A stretch of 6,484 nucleotides of DNA from Bacillota bacterium (GTDB lineage: Bacteria; Bacillota; Clostridia; Oscillospirales; Acutalibacteraceae). The position numbers and the translations under genes are program-made. This document shows positions 5,794-6,484 of the stretch, in pieces (position 1 is the stretch's first letter; every line of letters starts with the position of its first letter). The notes below the pieces were generated by a model, which worked only from the letters and a program-made list of their open reading frames with translations, had not been told where the DNA came from and did no database searches. Location: positions 1 through 6,484 of the forward strand of contig JAEXDU010000227.1 in the NCBI GenBank assembly GCA_023401495.1, written 5' to 3'.

Positions 5794-5804
5794 GGGGGGC
5801 CGGC

Positions 5805-6484
5805 ATGACTTTATATCTTTCGATTCTGACTCAGATTTTGATTACGGTCGTTGCGGTCTGCGGTGTTTATGTACTCACCGGCCTGACCGGTATGTTCAGC
5901 CTTGGCCAGGCGGCCTTTATGGCGGTTGGCTCCTATGCCTCGGGTATTCTGGTGGTAAAATGCGGCTTTCCGTTCTGGCTGGCCTGTATTCTGGCGGTGC
6001 TGATCGCGGTGGTGATCGGCTACCTGGTAGGCTTTCCGACGGTTCGTCTGCGCCGCGACTATATTTCGCTCGTCACGCTCGGCTTCGGTGAAGCGATCAC
6101 CGCCCTGCTCAACAGAGCGACCAAGCTGACCGGCGGCGCCTCCGGGTTTATCGGAATTCCCAGAAAAACAACCTTCCTGCTCGCTCTGGTTTCGGCCATT
6201 GCGGCAATCGCGATTGTCAGCTGGTTCAAGACCAGCAAATACGGCCGCCAGTGTATTGCGGTGCGCGGCGATGAGCTGGCTGCCAAGGCCATGGGCATCA
6301 ATGTACCGAAAATCAAGATGAACGCGTTCCTGCTCAGCGTGGCGGTTACGGCATTCAGCGGCTGTCTGTATGCGTTCTTCATTACTTATGTGGACCCGAC
6401 CATTTTCGGCTGGAAAAAGAGCGCGGACTGGGTCATCATGGTGTTCTTCGGCGGCGTCAACAGCCTGACGGGTTCTGTTGTGGG
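5805..6484 (+). CDS. livM: Branched-chain amino acid-type ABC transporter permease, LivM family (partial)
   Basis: The frame starts with ATG at 5805 (MTLYLSILTQILITVVAV) and stays open to the window edge, giving 226 complete codons, about two thirds to three quarters of a normal LivM. Diagnostic blocks are TGLTGMFSLGQAAFMAVGSYASG (about residues 25-47), the RLRRDYISLVTLGFGEAI block, TGGASGFIGIP, and the EAA-like loop GRQCIAVRGDELAAKAMGIN (147-166), which docks on the ATPases. FFGGVNSLTGSVV at the edge matches the conserved GG-x-GS(L)xG segment. It is the second channel subunit, partnering LivH. The Shine-Dalgarno region is a run of seven G (5793-5799) directly after the LivH stop, five bases before the ATG; this is G-rich but lacks the usual A. 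Genes for the LivG and LivF ATPases are expected downstream, outside the window. Confidence 0.93.
   Translation, partial: MTLYLSILTQILITVVAVCGVYVLTGLTGMFSLGQAAFMAVGSYASGILVVKCGFPFWLACILAVLIAVVIGYLVGFPTVRLRRDYISLVTLGFGEAITALLNRATKLTGGASGFIGIPRKTTFLLALVSAIAAIAIVSWFKTSKYGRQCIAVRGDELAAKAMGINVPKIKMNAFLLSVAVTAFSGCLYAFFITYVDPTIFGWKKSADWVIMVFFGGVNSLTGSVV

Overview
The window looks like ordinary chromosome from a low-to-moderate GC Firmicute, most likely an anaerobic Clostridia member (Oscillospirales/Ruminococcaceae-like). Supporting signs are a RecD2-type helicase followed by a ComF-family gene and a stand-alone actin-like MreB/Mbl gene, strong AGGAGG-type ribosome binding sites, sigma-A-type TTGACA/TATAAT promoters, a lipoprotein-type substrate-binding protein and U-rich intrinsic terminators. 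The taxon is inferred from gene content and protein style, not from a marker gene. All recognised genes lie on the + strand.

Bases 1-1189 hold the 3' end of recD2 (DNA repair helicase), translationally overlapped by a comF-family phosphoribosyltransferase gene. Bases 1186-2369 form an mreB unit: a near-consensus promoter whose -35 box overlaps the comF stop codon, a GC-rich hairpin at the very start of the transcript, a GTG-started MreB gene and an intrinsic terminator. Bases 2448-3173 hold a single pentapeptide-repeat protein gene of unknown role, closed by a terminator that is an unusually long perfect palindrome.

Bases 3174-3675 are about 500 bases without a credible gene. They carry a near-identical 20-bp direct repeat, a strong promoter, and a 28-bp imperfect palindrome with an AAAACGTTTT core inside the 5' leader. 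All three boxes resemble the operators used by LacI/CcpA-family regulators. They precede a branched-chain-amino-acid-type ABC uptake operon: a lipoprotein substrate-binding protein (3676-4845), a LivH-type permease (4921-5793) and a LivM-type permease (from 5805, running off the window). The two ATPases (LivG, LivF) are expected just beyond the right edge. A 14-bp hairpin without a U-tract separates the binding-protein gene from the permeases, a layout that usually lets the binding protein be made in excess.

I do not see a new multi-gene system here. The parts most worth a second look are regulatory: the operator-like boxes and leader palindrome before the transporter, and the promoter/leader arrangement before mreB.
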